DNA from: Prorocentrum cordatum
Taxonomy: Eukaryota > Sar > Dinophyceae > Prorocentrales > Prorocentraceae
DNA length: 64,000 nucleotides
Direction: 5' to 3'
Assembly (NCBI GenBank): GCA_963575745.1
Contig: CAUYUJ010008613.1
Span: forward strand, 219,355 to 283,354
The notes beneath the pieces were generated by a model that was not told the origin of the DNA, made no database searches, and was given only the letters and a program-made list of their open reading frames with translations. The number at the start of each line of letters is the position of its first letter. The stretch's first letter is position 1. Shown here piece after piece: positions 18,326 through 28,730 of this stretch. The translations under genes were made by a program, and so were the position numbers.

Positions 18326-18700
18326 GTACACAACGCGAGCGAAAACGATTGATCTGAGTACGTAGGGGGACTGAGCGCGGGTGAATCTGCGCGCGTGCAT
18401 GTGACCGTGAATGAATCTGCGTGCGAGCGAGTCTACGTACATGAATGCGAATATAACAAAACGTGGTGCAATTGTGTATGACTGTCAATGGCTTTACAAC
18501 GACTGCCTCTGAGTGCTCGCGACGCTGGGCGTGGCCGCCGCAAGGAGCTTCCCCGGGGCTCCCCGACGGCATCGCCCGCGCGCCGCGACGCCAATGCCGG
18601 CGCGCCCCCCCGCGAGGATCGCGCCCGCTTCCTCCCATTCCTTTGCCCCCTCTCTGCCCGCGCGCTCAAAAGTCCAAGGCTGCGGGCGCAGCGCGACGCG

Positions 18701-18964
18701 GAGTCCCCGCGACGCGCGCAGGTCGCCCCGGAGGGGTCCCAGCGACGCGCGCGGGTCGTCCACTGCGCGGAGCAAAGAGAGCTAGCTGGCTGGCTGATAG
18801 CGGGCAAGGCTCTTGCCGCTGGGCAGAGCGACGACGGGGGAGCGAGGCGCTGGGCAGAACGCAGCACGGAGCCCCCGCGACGCGCGCAGGTCGCCCCGGA
18901 GGGGTCCCAGCGACGCGCGCGGGTCGCCCGCTGCGCGGGGCAAAATGAGCTAGCTGGCTGGCTG
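18701..18964. repeat. 96-bp direct repeat, period 168 bp
   Basis: 18701-18796 and 18869-18964 are near-identical: GACGCGCGCAGGTCGCCCCG, then GGAGGGGTCCCAGCGACGCG, then AGCTAGCTGGCTGGCTG. They lie directly before the 90-bp satellite. Confidence 0.85.
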
Positions 18965-18965
18965 G

Positions 18966-21610
18966 GACCTGCGGTGGGGCTTCATATGGGGCCACGTAAC
19001 GTTGTACTGGGCAAGGAAGACGCATGCGGACTGCGCCGCGGGGACCTTCGGTGGAGTTCCCTATGGGGCCACGAAACGTGTGAGGGGTGTGCCGACATGA
19101 ATGGCGGGGGCGCATGCGGACTGCCACTGGGACCTTCGGCGGAGCTCCTATGGGGCCACGAAGCGTGTGAGGGGTGTGCCGAAATGAATGGCGGGGGCGC
19201 ATGCGTGCTGCGCCACGGGGACCGTCGGTGGAGTTCCTGTGGGGCCACGAAACGTGTGAGGGGTGAGCCGAAATGAGTGGCGGGAACGCATGCGGACTGT
19301 GCCACTGGGACCTTCGGCGGAGCTCCAGTGGGGCCGCGGAACGTGTGAGGGGTGTGCCGACATGAATGGCGGGAACGCATGCGGACTGCGCCACGGGGAC
19401 CTTCGGCGGAGCTCCTATGGGGCCGCGAAACGTGTGAGGGGTGTGCTGAAATGAATGGCGGGCGGGGACGCATGCGGACTGTGCCACTGGGACCTTTGGC
19501 GGAGCTCCTATGGGGCCACGAAACGTGCGAGGGGTGGGCCGACATGAATGGCGGAGACGCATGCGGATTGTGGCGCCGGGACCTTCGGCGGAGCTCTTAT
19601 GGGGCCACGAAGCGTGTGAAATGTGTGTGCCGAAATGAGCGGCGGGGACGCATGCGGCCTGTGCCAATGGGACCTTCGGCGGAGCTCCTGTGGGGTCCCG
19701 AAACGTGTGAGGGGTGTGCCGACATGATTCGCGGGGACGCATGCGGATTGTTCCACTGGAACCTTCGGCGGAGCCCCTGTGGGGCCACGAAACGTGTGAG
19801 GGGTGGGCCGAAATGAATGGCGGGGGCGCATGCGGACTGCGCCACTGGGACCTTCGGCAGAGCTCCTATGGGGCCACGAAGCGTGCGAGGGATGTGCCGC
19901 AATTACACACCCACAAGGACCTTCGGTGGAGCTCCCTATGGGGCCACGAAGCGTGCGAGGGGTGGGCCGAAACGGGTGTGCGGGACGCATGCGGGCACAA
20001 AGCGTGTGAGGGGTGTGCCGAAATGGGTGTGCGGAACGCATGCGGGCACACCCACTGGGACCTTCGGTGGAGTCCCTTAAGGGGCCGCGAAGCGTGTGAG
20101 GGGTGTGCCGAAATGTGTGGGCGGGACGCATGCGGCACACCCACTGGGACCTTCGGTGGAGCTCCCTATCGGGCCACGAAGCGTGTGAGGGGTGAACCGA
20201 AATTGGTGTGCGGAACACATGCGGGCACACCCGCTGGGACCTTCGGTGGAGCTCTTTATGGGGCCACGAAACGTGTGAGGGATGTGCCGAAATGGGTGTG
20301 CGGCACGCATGCGGGCACGCCCACTGAGACCTTCGGCGGAGCTCCCTATGGGGCCACGAAGCGTGTGAGGGGTGTGACATGGTGTGAATGGGTGTGCGGG
20401 ACGCATGCGGGCACACCCAGCTCCCTATGGGGCCACGAAACGTGTGAGGGGTGTGCCGGAATGGGTGTGCGGGACGCATGCGGGCACACCCACTGGGACC
20501 TTCGGTGGAGCTCCCTATGGGGCCACGAAACGTGCGAAGGGTGTACCGAAATCGGTGTGCGGGACGCATGCGGGCACACCCGCTGGGACCTTCGGTGGAG
20601 CTCCTTATGGGGCCACGAAACGTGTGAGGGGTGGGCCGAAATGGGTGTGCGGGACGCATGCGGGCGCGCCCGCCGAGACCTTCGGCGGAGCTCCCTATGG
20701 GGCCACGAAGCGTGTGAGGGGTGTGCCGAAATGGGTGTGCGGGACGCATGCAGGCACACCCACTGGGACCTTCGGTGGAGCTCCCTATGGGGCAACGAAG
20801 CGTGCGAAGGGTGTGCCAAAATGGGTGTGCGGGACGCATGCGGGCACACCCACTGGGACCTTCGGTGGAGTCCCTTAAGGGGCCACGAAGCGTGTGAGGG
20901 GTGTGCCGAAATGTGTGTGCGGGACGCATGCGGGCACACCCACTGGGACCTTCGGTGGAGCTCCCTATGGGCCACGAAACGTGTGAGGGGTGAACCGAAA
21001 TGGGTGTGCGGAACGCATGTGGGCACACCCACTGGGACCTTCGGTGGAGCTCCCTATGGGGCCACGTGCGGGACGCATGCGGGCGCACCCACTGAGACCT
21101 TCGGTGGAGCTCCCTATGGGGCCACGAAGCGTGTGAGGGGTGGGCCGGAATGTGTGTGCGGGACGCATGCGGGCACACCCGCTGAGAGCTTCGGCGGAGC
21201 TCCCTATGGGGCCACGAAACGTGTGAGGGATGTGCCGGAATGGGTGTGCGGGGCGCATGCGGGCACACCCACTGGGACCTTCGGTGGAGCTCCCTATGGG
21301 GCCACGAAGCGTGTGAAGGGTGTGCCAAAATGGGTGTGCGGGACGCATGCAGGCACACCTTCTGCTGGGACCTTCGGTGGAGCTCCCTATGGGGCCACGA
21401 AGCGTGTGAGGGGTGTGCCGACATGTGTGTGCGGGACGCATGCGGGCACACCCACTGGGACCTTCGGTGGAGCCCCCTTATGGGGCCACGAAGCGTGTGA
21501 GGGGTGTGCCGACATGTGTGTGCGGGACGCATGCGGGCACACCCACTGGGACCTTCGGTGGAGCTCCCTATGGGGCCACGAAACGTGTGAGGGGTGTGCC
21601 GAAATGGGTG
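18966..21610. repeat. 90-bp tandem satellite, about 29 copies in two subfamilies
   Basis: The period is exactly 90 bp where unbroken: GGGACGCATG recurs at 20471, 20561, 20651, 20741, 20831 and 20921. Core landmarks are ACCTTCGG(T/C)GGAGCTCC, TATGGGGCCACGAA(A/G)CGTG, GAGGGGTGTGCCGA(A/C)ATG and GACGCATGCGG. From 18966 to about 19900 the units carry AATGGCGGG; from about 19960 they carry GGGTGTGCGGG plus GCACACCCACTGGG. Because 90 is divisible by three and stops are absent, one frame is open for 690 codons on the + strand and one for 757 on the - strand. Neither starts sensibly or has non-repeat content. Confidence 0.95.
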
Positions 21611-22359
21611 ATAACGATGATGATGGTGGGAGGAGGAGGAGGAGGAAAAGGAGGAGAGGAGGAGGAAAGGAAAAGAGGACAGGAGAAGAGGAGGAGAGGA
21701 GACGCGGGCCACCGTCTCTTCAAAACGAGGACCCAACACCACAGGATGGTTGGGAAAAACAGTGGTGGGCCGTCTCCCCACAGTAGCCTCGCTACCCCCC
21801 TCGTGGATCGCACGCGCGGGGACCTGCTGCGTGGAGGACGGTCACTGGCAACAGGCCCGTCGCTGCCCTGCAAAGAGCGTGTCTCGCGGCGATTAGCTGC
21901 AGCCCCCCTCATGCGCTGATGTTCTCGGCGTGCAGCTGCTACTATGTCACTTGGATGTCCAATCATAGATGGGGCTCCTGCAGGCGCACTCTGCTGGCTC
22001 ACACTTTGTATACGGCATCGCACTCGTGGGGATCAGGTGCGAAAAGGATAGCCTCTGGCAGCAGGCCCGTTGCTGCCCTGCGCACCCTGCGTCGTGTCTC
22101 GACTTCTGTTTCGTTCAGAACTTCTACCTCTTCATCTTGGCTGTTGTCTACGTGCTGCGTGTGTGGCTATACCGTCGACCTCAGTATTTTTCTCCTCTGT
22201 CTGCGTGCTGCGGTTGTGGCTATACCGTGGGCAGTCTGGATTTCCACCCTGAGATTCACCTTCTCTGTTGACTACGAGTCGTACGCCGTGCTCATCAGCG
22301 CGATTGGGGGTCTCGTTCTTTCTCCCTCTTGGTTCTGACGAGCTGTTGTCGGACGTGCC
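21611..22359. other. Spacer with short duplications
   Basis: A purine-rich stretch (21625-21700) is followed by sequence containing two duplications: GGCA(A/G)CAGGCCCGT(C/T)GCTG at about 21847 and 22057, and GTGCTGCG..TGTGGCTATACCGT at about 22150 and 22204. No gene recognised. Confidence 0.5.
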
Positions 22360-22548
22360 GTGCAGCTCCATGGAACATACCACGCAGTTCCAACGACTTC
22401 GACGACTACGCCGACAACGACGACGACGACGATTCCGACGACGTCGACGCCGACGCCGACCACGGCTCCAACGACGACGGAAACGACCTCGACGCCTAAA
22501 GAGGGCGACGACGACGAACACAGTGTGGACTGTGCGACTGCAGTGTGA
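22360..22548 (+). CDS. Possible Thr/Pro-rich linker exon
   Basis: Follows a CCGTGCAG acceptor-like sequence: QLHGTYHAVPTTSTTTPTTT, then IPTTSTPTPTTAPTTTETTS, KEGDDDEHSVDC, stop TGA 22546-22548. Thr/Pro mucin-like linkers of this sort join extracellular domains in dinoflagellate surface or secreted proteins, and the similar exon at 24133 may belong to the same gene. The DNA is a CGACGACGA-type triplet repeat, so the frame could be fortuitous. Confidence 0.25.
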   Translation: MQLHGTYHAVPTTSTTTPTTTTTTIPTTSTPTPTTAPTTTETTSTPKEGDDDEHSVDCATAV

Positions 22549-22689
22549 AGGTTGGCGTGACCCGCGGGTTCTCCTGTTGTTTGCATCCTGGCGCCGGTCT
22601 CCCTGGGGTGCCGATGCTGGTCCCGGGTCCGCCCTCTGTGGCTCTGGTTCTCTTGCATCCCGCTTCCGTCGGTCAGCGGGGTCGCCTAA

Positions 22690-23020
22690 AGAGTTCAGCG
22701 GCCACTGGCTGCGCCCCCTCTTCCTTTTCATTCGCAATGTCTCTGCGGCTCTTCGCTGCGCCCCCCACCGGATTCATTCACAATGACTCTGCGGCTCTTG
22801 GCTGCGCCCCCCATCCTGTTCGCCAAGATCGCGCCATTCACTGCGTGTCTGGCAACTGGGCGCACCCCTCGCGCCCCGGGCCGTGGTGGTGCTCCCTCCT
22901 CCTCCTCCTCCTCCTCCTCCTCCTCCTCCTCCTCCTCCTCCTCCTCCTCCTCCTCCTCCTCCTCTTCTGCCTCCTCATTCATTCACAATGTCTCTGCGGC
23001 TTTTGGCTGCGCCCCCCCCG
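22690..23020. repeat. Cluster of GCGGCTTTTGGCTGCGCCCC repeats and a (CCT)n microsatellite
   Basis: Copies or variants of GCGGCTTTTGGCTGCGCCCC near 22698, 22747, 22791 and 22995, three preceded by ATTCACAATG(T/A)CTCT. A pure (CCT)n run of ~73 bp lies at 22892-22964 between the third and fourth copies. Confidence 0.85.
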
Positions 23021-23239
23021 TGCGAAGATTGCCGCGGCCGCAGAGGTGGGCTCGCCCTGAGACCGGCCCAGGGTGCTTCGGTCCCTCGTTGTCGATTCCG
23101 CCTTTGTTCCACAAGGGCGCCCTGGCACGGCAGCTGTGGTCAAGAAGTTCCGTGCATGGAGGCCCATGGTAGCATTATTATTCGCTTCGCTCATTCCGCC
23201 GGCCCATGCAGTCTCATGTCTGCCGTTTGCCCGAGGGCC

Positions 23240-23860
23240 TGGTGTCAATGCGGCGCTTTGGGGGTTCCTGGGGCCGCTTGGGGGACTCCTGGGGCGCTCG
23301 GGGGGGCATTTGGGGGGCCTCCTGGGGCCGCTTGGGGGACTCTTGGGGGCCTCCTGAGGGCCTCGTGGGGGCCTCTTGGGGCCTCTTAGGGGCCTCTTGG
23401 GGCCTCGTAGGGGCTTCTTAGGGCCGAGGGCTCGAAATGTTGTTTCGTGTTCCCTCTCTGGGGCCCCTTTGGGGGCGTTCTTGGGGCCCTCTTGGGCCGT
23501 CTTGGAGACCTCTTGGGCCGTCTTGGAGCCCTCTTGGGCCGTCTTGGGGCTCTCTTGGGGGCCTCTTAAGCCCTCTTGGGGCGATTTTGGAGTCGTCTTG
23601 GGCTGTCTTGGGGCTTCGGGAAGCGGAAAAGGGGGAAAAGCCAAAATATGTCCAAAACCTAAGGAAAAGCAATGAATTTTGCCTCTTGGGGCCCTCTTGG
23701 GAGTACGCTTGGAGACCTCTTGGAGCGTCTGGGGGCCATCTTGGGCGTCTTGGAGCGATCTTGTGGCATCTCGGACGCCTCGTGTACCATCTTGGGGACC
23801 TCTTGCGGGCCTCTTGGTTTTGTTTGGGTCCTCGGGGACGTTTTCGGAGCCCTGTTGGTG
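23240..23860. repeat. Degenerate CTTGGGG(C/G)-type minisatellite
   Basis: Repeated GGGGCCTCTTGGGG and GGGCCGTCTTGGAG(C/A)CCTCT units of ~15-21 bp, interrupted by an AT-richer stretch at 23625-23670. A GGGACCCGGCCGGGACC tract follows at 23880-23925. Frames such as LGPSWRPLGPSW are repeat artefacts. Confidence 0.8.
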
Positions 23861-24039
23861 CGCTCGTGGAGCGCTCGGGGGGACCCGGCCGGGACCCGGC
23901 CGGGGACCGGCCGGGACCTGGTCGGGGTACTTTTCGTCCGGGGACCCCCAGGGGCCGCCCCGCGCGCGCGAACTAGAGAATTGTTAACCAGTTACCGGAG
24001 ATCTTAGCACGCCTCTGGCCCGTTGGGCCGGCGAATTTG

Positions 24040-24120
24040 TGTCCGGCGGCTTTTGGCTGCGCCCCGGGGCGCCCCCATCCTCTCATTCACCTGTCTCTGC
24101 GGCTTTTGGCTGCGCCCCCC
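24040..24120. repeat. Two further GCGGCTTTTGGCTGCGCCCC repeats
   Basis: Copies at about 24047 and 24099. The second is preceded by ATTCACCTGTCTCT, close to the ATTCACAATGTCTCT leader seen at 22730-22990, so the unit is longer than the 20-mer. Confidence 0.8.
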
Positions 24121-24132
24121 TTCTTTCAACAG

Positions 24133-24777
24133 CATAAATGGCACCGAGTGGTACAGCCTTCCGCGGTCCATGCTCGTTCGCTCTTCTCGGCGCAGCCACG
24201 AGCATGGAGAGGGTATTTACGGCGAGGGGCGTGGAGTGATCTTCGGCTTCTACCGCGGCGCTGCGCAGTGTGGCCGCAAAGTGTTCTTCTGCGCCGATCG
24301 GAAGCATGTGCCGCCAGCACCGATGACGGAACCGACTGCGACGCCTGACCCGACTCCGACTGCGACGCCAGCGCCGACGACGGAACCGTTGACGACGCCT
24401 GAGCCGACTCCGACTGCGACGCCAGCGTCGACGACAGAGCCGACTGCCTGATCCGGCTCCGACTGCGACGCCAGCGCCGACGACGGAGCCGACGGCGACG
24501 CCTAATCCGACTCCGATTGCGACGCCTGCGCCCTGCGACGCCTGATCCGGCTTCGACTGCGACGCCAGCGCCGACGACGGAACCGACTGCGACGCCCAAT
24601 CCGCTTCGACATGCTCAGTCTGCGTGTCGCAGGGGTTCGTGTGCGGAGACGACGGCTGCGGTGACTCGTGCGGCCAGTGCTCGTTGCCAGAGTACTGCAC
24701 GGGCAGCGTGGCAGGTGTGGTTGGGTGCAGCTGTCAGCCATACACTCGGTGTCTCGGTGTTTGGCTTCGTCACGTGA
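24133..24777 (+). CDS. Secreted-type protein segment: Thr/Pro VNTR and Cys-rich motif, frame broken
   Basis: After a pyrimidine-rich acceptor (TTCTTTCAACAG) the frame reads NGTEWYSLPRSMLVRSS, EGRGVIFGFYRGAAQC, KVFFCADRKHVPPAP and a Thr/Pro/Glu repeat (TEPTATPDPTPTATPAPT). A stop occurs at 24449, but the same repeat continues in another frame to about 24600, so the VNTR has slipped. In the next frame a Cys-rich motif follows: CSVCVSQGFVCGDDGCGDSC, GQCSLPEYC, GCSCQP. The CG(D/S)DGCG.SCG.C pattern is common in extracellular Cys-rich repeats and implies disulfides. A GT-rich sequence after CSCQP may be a donor. Overall: middle exon of a secreted or surface protein. Confidence 0.4.
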
Positions 24778-25097
24778 GCGACCCTGCGTTGAGTGGTTCA
24801 GCCTTCTGCAGTTCGTGGTCGCTCTCTTTTGAACAGCCCCGGCTACCAGCCCTCGTCAGTATTTTGCATCGTTGTGCCCCCGAACTGCGAGTCGGATGCG
24901 ATGCGCATGCACTGGCTACCGGCTGGAGGTGGCTCAGCCTCGTGAGTGCACACCAGTGGTCTTTCTCTGTTGGATGGCGTTCTGACGTGGTTTAGCCACA
25001 CCTCTGCAAGTGAACGGCCCTGCATTGAGGGGTTCAGCCTTCTGCAGTTCGTGGTCGCTTTCCTCAGAGCAGCCCCGGCTACCAGCCCTCGTCAGTA
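24774..25097. repeat. 88-bp direct repeat
   Basis: 24774-24861 and 25010-25097 share GGTTCAGCCTTCTGCAGTTC, GTGGTCGCT and CAGCCCCGGCTACCAGCCCT. The copies are diverged by several substitutions and lie 236 bp apart. Confidence 0.85.
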
Positions 25098-25304
25098 CCG
25101 CACCTCGTTCACCCAGGGTGCCGCTGTGAGTCTGAGTTCGTCGCTCGCGTTCGCTTTCTTCCCCCTCTCCTGCCTCCTGCCCCGTTTCGCTCCTTCCCCC
25201 CTCTCTTGCCGCCACATGTGGTTCGGCTGGAGCTTGGCGCCGCAAGGGCGACTTCTCCCACCGTGCCGCCTGGTCTCCGCGCCTCTGCGTCCCCACCCGC
25301 TGGG

Positions 25305-28139
25305 ATGCTTAAGCCGGTCACCTCTAATGAGGGTCATTTTGTCCCTGGCACGTGCCGTCGCCTATGCGGCCTACGCGCCGCTGCGGCCAATTATCTACGA
25401 CCTGCGCCCCAGTCGTTTATCCCGCTCCTTGACCTTTGCCTTGGAGCCGCCGACCAAAAAAATATCCCCGCCAGCCCGTGCCCCTCGGGCTCAAGCCGTC
25501 TGGTGGGCCTGCCTTCTCCTGGGCAGTCTCCCGCCGCTCAAGGGGGCGCCCAGACGCTGCGCCGCGGGCTTGGGATCCGTGCCGTTCCGCTCCCCTCGGC
25601 GCGCCCCGCCATTCTGCCGCGGCGGGCAGGCAGGCAGCGCGGCCGTGCGGGCCTCAGTCCAACCCCCCCTCTTTTTTTTCATCACCAGCCTGTCGAATGG
25701 AGGGCGAGGAGACGGATCGACCTGACAATGCCGAAGGGGATGGGGACCATTCAGTGCAGGGCGCGGGGGCCCAGCCACTGGCCACGGTCGAACCCCCCTC
25801 AGACCCAGATCGAACGCGGACCCCCCCGACAGCAGCCCCCTCCTGCAGTCGAGACAGGCACAGGGCCGACGCGAGCCGCGTCCACGAGGGCCCCCTGCCC
25901 TGCGGAGGACGGCGGCGACATAGGAGGGAACGAGGACCGTCTCGACGCCGCCATGGGACCCGTCTTGATCCCAGTCCCGCCCACGCCACCCTCCTCCCCC
26001 CGCAGGGGGTCAGTCCGTCATTGCGAGGCCCCAGCAGCAAATTCCACCCAGCCCCCTGAGGCAGATAATGAGGCTCACGTAGGCAATCAAGAGACGGACG
26101 CTGGCGATGCAACTGGAGAGAATCGACGCGAAGCTATTGAAGTGGGCGGCACTGGCCCCCCGCCAAGGGGGCAGTCGAGCATGCCTTCCCTGACGGCGGC
26201 GGACGTCTCACCCCAGAGACCGCTGAGTGATGAGGAAATGGCGGACACAGGGCAGACAGTGCTGCCCCAGAGGACCATCCAACCCCCCTCCTCCTCCAAT
26301 GTACCTGTTAATGCGGCTATCGGCTGCGCCCCCCAGCTTCTTCTCCTCCCTCGGGGCCAGGATCCATGTTTAGCGGCTTTCGGCTGCGCCGCCAACGCGG
26401 ACCAAGAATCGCCAGTTCCTGCTGCTTTCGGCTGCGCCCCCCACTGTGCCGAGAGACTAAGGGAAGTCGCTGGTAATTTTGGATTGCCAGATGAACCCCC
26501 GCGGGACCAATCCCCGAATGCGCCCGTGGCGGATGGGCAAGGCGCCCAGGGCGGCAGAGAGGACATACTTAGGAGCCCACCAGAGAGCAGGGCCAGCGAA
26601 GGAAACCTCCCGCCCAGCCCACCCAGCTTGCTCTCACATGCCCCCTCCGCTTGTATCCCGCCCCCCCTTGCCCCCGCGTGCCAGGGCGAGCGCAGTGAGA
26701 TCTCCCCCGCGCCCCCCTTCCACCCGATCGGGATCGATGCCAGTAACGGACGGCAGCCTTAGGATGAGGTTGACCGGGAATGGCTGCCGCGGGACCGCGA
26801 GCCCATCGGGGGCGCCTCCGATAGCGAACCGCCCCGCGATTGGGAGGGTCCCGACGGGATCAGCGACGGATCAGGCACCTTCGCTCGCGGTCGCCAGATC
26901 ACTCCCCCTCCGGGCCTTCCCGCGCCCCCACAGCCAGGCTCAAGGCCGCTCAATTCGGATGGGCCGGAAGGCGACCTGGGTCGCGGCGCAGACCCAGATG
27001 TCCGCAGGTCCTCCGCTCAGCCCAGGCGATGCGGCACTCGCGATGCTGACGTCCCTCTCCTAGCCCCAAGGGTCGTCGACCCTAGAGGTATTATGAGAGG
27101 AGGCACTCTCGCGGCTCTCATGGAACACCGCGAGCCACTGGAGGGCCCCTGGAGGGAGCTCCCCAGGCGCTCACCCCGCAACCAAGCAATGAGCATCGGC
27201 CTTGAGACCATGGTAAGCTTTTGCTGGCTCCGCCACCCTCCCTGGCACGCAGCTGTCGACGGGGGCCCTTCCACAACAGGGAGCGCCCAATGCCCCCTCA
27301 GAGCGGGCCCCAGCCATGTGGTGCAAGTGGAACAGGGCTCCCACCAGCAGTGGTGCAACCGCGCCTCGGCAATGGCGCAACTCGACCTTTCCTGGCTGGC
27401 ATGGTCAATCACGGGTTCTGACCATGAGGCGAAGACTCGGAGGAGTAGGACCAGACCCAGTACAAGTACTGGCCTTTCGGTACGCAGGTCTTATTCAGGA
27501 TCCTGCCATCGAAGAGCAGAACCTGGACTGCGACGAGCGGACCGCATCAGTGAAACCCTTTTTGGCGGTCTGCTACGCGAATGGGTGCCCGGGTGCATAG
27601 CCCGCGCCTCCAACGCGACGCTGCCAGCCCAATGCCACGAACCAGCGGGCGCCAGGCCCAGGGCACAGGACTTGAGGGCAAGAAACCAGCAGTGCCTGGA
27701 CGACCTCCCCACAGAGGACTCAGAGTGGCTTCGCAGAGAAATAGGGGGTAACTTCCTGAACCAAGCTCTCCTTGCCACCCCTGCAGACAGAGCCGCCATC
27801 GAGGCGCGCGACGCGACCGCTGAGGCGACTGAGGTGGCTTGCGCGGCCCTCATCGCCTCCGACAGAAGAGATGGAAGGCTCATTGCCGACCTCCTCGCGC
27901 CTGGCAGCACCTGTGGTGAAGCAGCGCGTTTCGCGATTGCGCTGCGCACGAGGGCGCGAGGGGCGGGCTCTCCCGTGACTCGCGACGCGAAGTCAACCGA
28001 CAAGCCACGAGGAGAGAGGAGTGCGAGGATCGAGCAGACGGTGGGCACCGGTCTAGTAGAGGCACCCCGCTCCCTCAGGAAAGGGAGGGCAGCGCGCGCC
28101 GATTGCTACAGGAGATCGCAGAGATCCGCGCGCAAGTAG
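25305..28139 (+). CDS. Long Pro/Arg-rich uncharacterised protein (gag-like?), one in-frame TAG
   Basis: First ATG 25305 (MLKPVTSNEGHF). The frame stays open for ~945 codons except for a TAG at 26760-26762, directly followed in frame by DEVDREWLPRDREPIGG. It is mostly disordered Pro/Gly/Arg/Ser sequence. It contains three copies of the dispersed 20-mer read as AAIGCAPQ, AAFGCAAN and AAFGCAPH (about 26310, 26366, 26418), so that repeat is tolerated in frame. The C-terminal third is helical and Ala-rich (DRAAIEARDATAEATEVACA, LIADLLAPGSTCGEAARFAI). Overlapping, frame-shifted segments continue directly downstream to 33.5 kb. Architecture resembles the first ORF of a large retroelement, but there is no zinc knuckle or enzyme motif. 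Confidence 0.4.
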
Positions 28140-28663
28140 CAAACGACATCGTGCGAAACAGCATGACCTGGAGCAGGCTCCCGGTCCCTTTCATTTGGGA
28201 TTCAGCCGCAGAAGGGGGCCGTGCCGCGCTGGAGCGCGTCTTCGAGGCCACCGGGCCCCCCCGCTCCTTAGTGGCGCATGCAGCCAGGCGATGGCACTAC
28301 ATGGGCATGATTTCGATGGAGGGAGCGCGCCACCGCCTCGGACTAGTAGCGGCAGCCCTATCTCGCCAGACGGGAAGACTGATCGAGGCCCCCCTCCCAG
28401 GGGGGTACATCCACCCAGAACTACAGGAGCGCACCATGAGCTGGCTCGACCCTCTCGGACAGCTCCAAGAGGCAATCCTAACAGCAGACAGGGGTGCAGT
28501 GGAACGTGGGATGCAGACGCGAATCGCCAGGGCGCGCGCCAGGAGCGACAACGCGGGGGCCGGGGGGGCAGGAGGGCGCAAGACATCATACATATCCTCA
28601 GCGAAGAAACAAATAACGGCCTCATGCCTCCCGCCCAGGCGCACGGCAGAGGAGATGCGCTAG
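28103..28663 (+). CDS. Continuation of the 25-33 kb coding block, helical segment
   Basis: Begins in another frame, overlapping the previous end by 37 bp: EIAEIRAQVANDIVRNSMTW, SRLPVPFIWDSAAEGGRAAL, ARRWHYMGMISMEGARHRLG, GGYIHPELQERTMSWLDPLG, QEAILTADRGAVERGMQTRI. The coherent continuation after about 28580 changes frame (RRAQDIIHILSEETNNGLMP). The protein-like composition and lack of ATG indicate it continues the upstream protein after an indel or short intron. Confidence 0.4.
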   Translation: MLQEIAEIRAQVANDIVRNSMTWSRLPVPFIWDSAAEGGRAALERVFEATGPPRSLVAHAARRWHYMGMISMEGARHRLGLVAAALSRQTGRLIEAPLPGGYIHPELQERTMSWLDPLGQLQEAILTADRGAVERGMQTRIARARARSDNAGAGGAGGRKTSYISSAKKQITASCLPPRRTAEEMR

Positions 28664-28730
28664 ACGCCCCCATTCGGGCCCTAGACGCCACGCAAAGAGA
28701 CGACGAATCCGCAGGAAGAGCAAGACAGCA

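Noticed and set aside
19508-21786. 757-codon (-) and 690-codon (+) frames with 30-residue repeats
   Set aside because: Both follow from the 90-bp satellite and lack start codons or unique sequence. One array cannot reasonably encode two antisense repeat proteins.
22132-22737. Arg-rich minus-strand protein
   Set aside because: Antisense shadow of the CGACGACGA triplet tract coding the Thr/Pro linker; no start context or domain.
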